Below, in pieces: positions 5,656 through 6,448 of a DNA stretch of 6,448 bases; the first letter of the stretch is position 1; the number at the start of each line of letters is the position of its first letter. The notes under the pieces are model-generated. The model was not told the origin of the DNA. It worked only from the letters and a program-made list of their open reading frames with translations, and searched no databases. This DNA comes from an uncultured Lachnospiraceae bacterium (lineage in GTDB: Bacteria; Bacillota; Clostridia; Lachnospirales; Lachnospiraceae). The stretch covers positions 1 through 6,448 of the forward strand of contig CANQCX010000113.1 of assembly GCA_947591115.1 (NCBI GenBank), given 5' to 3'. A program made the translations under genes and the position numbers.

Positions 5656-6448
5656 TCTACTTTCTCCCTAAAAAAGCATACCACTTTATGGATAATCGTA
5701 TATATACAAATCTGAACAAATCCAAAATACCACAAAACATAATTCATATGCGTGTGAATATATGAATGTCCCTTTGCCAGACAAAACCATGAAATCGAAG
5801 TCAGAAAAAACACGACATACATTGTAAATAATTCGATATTCAATTTTTTCTTTATAAACTCATATCCAAATATACCCAATGGTATTATGCAAAGCAATGG
5901 AAACAAATTACCCCGAATGCCGGTAACAACTTCTGTCCCAAAGTGGTAATATTTATTACATGTTTCCCATATAGATGCATTCAATGCATCCCAATGCCAA
6001 TGAGTAAAATCATTTAAATTTGACCCATTTGTCCTTCGCAAAACATCCATTTTATATATCGTTTTAATGCCATTAATAAAATTTCCGTTCCCCCGCATAT
6101 TTGCATGTATACATATGACAGTCACAAATCCCAATAGGGCAGCAATGCCAACAAAAAAAAGAGTTTTAAAAAGCAACAATATTTTTTCTTTGTCATGTGT
6201 CACAATTGATTTTATCCAATCGACTAAAAGAAATGAAATCATACCCATCATAATTACAGATATATATTCATACCCGCATAAACATTTTACCAATATCGTT
6301 ACAAACACTGCCAGATAACTTATAATTCTGCTTTTTCGTTCAGTAATCCGCAGTGCGCAAAACAATCCAATTACCATTGGAAGGAACCAAGTAAACTCTA
6401 CCCAATATAGATTTCTTGCAAAATTAACGATCCATGGCGACAACCAGA
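5652..6448 (-). CDS. Multi-spanning membrane protein, possible GT-C glycosyltransferase or polymerase, 5' end cut by window edge
   Basis: About 264 C-terminal residues are visible and the frame is open at base 6448, so the true start lies outside. A TTG at 6441-6443 should not be taken as the start. Hydrophobic segments fall at roughly residues 16-33, 39-53, 60-77, 93-112, 178-195, 205-223 and 233-253, numbering from that TTG. Between the fourth and fifth is a polar loop of about 65 residues rich in aromatic and charged residues (HANMRGNG, DFTHWHWDALN, NKYYHFGTE), probably extracytoplasmic. Other landmarks are NLYWVEFTWFLPM near the visible N-terminus, CGYEYISV and KGHSYIHTHMNYVLWYFGF. Many helices, large outer loops and the polysaccharide neighbourhood suggest a GT-C-type transferase using a polyprenyl-phosphate sugar, or a Wzy-like polymerase. 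I do not recognise the family with certainty. It is as AT-rich as the acyltransferase gene (line 5701-5760 is 27% G+C). Its stop overlaps the start of the relic isomerase gene. Confidence 0.65.
   Translation of the reverse strand, partial: WLSPWIVNFARNLYWVEFTWFLPMVIGLFCALRITERKSRIISYLAVFVTILVKCLCGYEYISVIMMGMISFLLVDWIKSIVTHDKEKILLLFKTLFFVGIAALLGFVTVICIHANMRGNGNFINGIKTIYKMDVLRRTNGSNLNDFTHWHWDALNASIWETCNKYYHFGTEVVTGIRGNLFPLLCIIPLGIFGYEFIKKKLNIELFTMYVVFFLTSISWFCLAKGHSYIHTHMNYVLWYFGFVQICIYTIIHKVVCFFREKVE

Noticed and set aside
6441..6443. TTG as start codon of the right-hand membrane protein
   Set aside because: The frame is open to the window edge and the protein begins mid-fold, so this is an edge effect.

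Overview
The window is one unidirectional block of minus-strand genes, so transcription runs from the right edge to the left. Short gaps, start/stop overlaps and AG-rich Shine-Dalgarno sites suggest a Gram-positive Firmicute. The membrane-anchored GH25 muramidase and the mix of surface-polysaccharide genes fit a gut clostridium (Lachnospiraceae-like). That placement is inference; no marker gene is present.

In transcription order the genes are: (1) the 3' part of a multi-spanning membrane protein, possibly a GT-C glycosyltransferase or polymerase, cut by the right edge (5652-6448); (2) a wrecked miniature copy of a sugar isomerase/epimerase gene (5484-5655); (3) a 655-residue membrane-anchored GH25 lysozyme-type muramidase (3452-5419); (4) an intact TIM-barrel sugar isomerase/epimerase-like gene (2617-3423); (5) an acyltransferase-3 family membrane O-acyltransferase (1509-2615); (6) a DPM1-like family 2 glycosyltransferase (677-1471); (7, 8) two overlapping small four-helix transporters resembling the ArnE/ArnF flippase pair (323-664 and 1-326, the latter cut by the left edge).

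Read together, this is part of a cell-surface glycopolymer locus. The family 2 enzyme would make a polyprenyl-phosphate sugar, the small transporter pair would flip it, and a GT-C enzyme would transfer the sugar outside the membrane. The acyltransferase would decorate the product and the muramidase would act on peptidoglycan. The isomerase-like protein may prepare a sugar precursor. The substrate cannot be read from the sequence.

The most unusual item is the relic at 5484-5655. It keeps the start region and a C-terminal piece of the isomerase gene, at about 83% and 87% DNA identity to the intact copy 2 kb away. It has lost about 200 internal codons and all four putative metal ligands, carries two in-frame stops, and holds a 19-bp tandem repeat where the core should be. 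Its ribosome-binding site and its start/stop overlap with the upstream membrane-protein gene survive. This implies the isomerase gene once directly followed that gene, and that the muramidase now lies between two copies. No promoter, terminator in the direction of transcription, RNA gene, CRISPR array or transposase was recognised.
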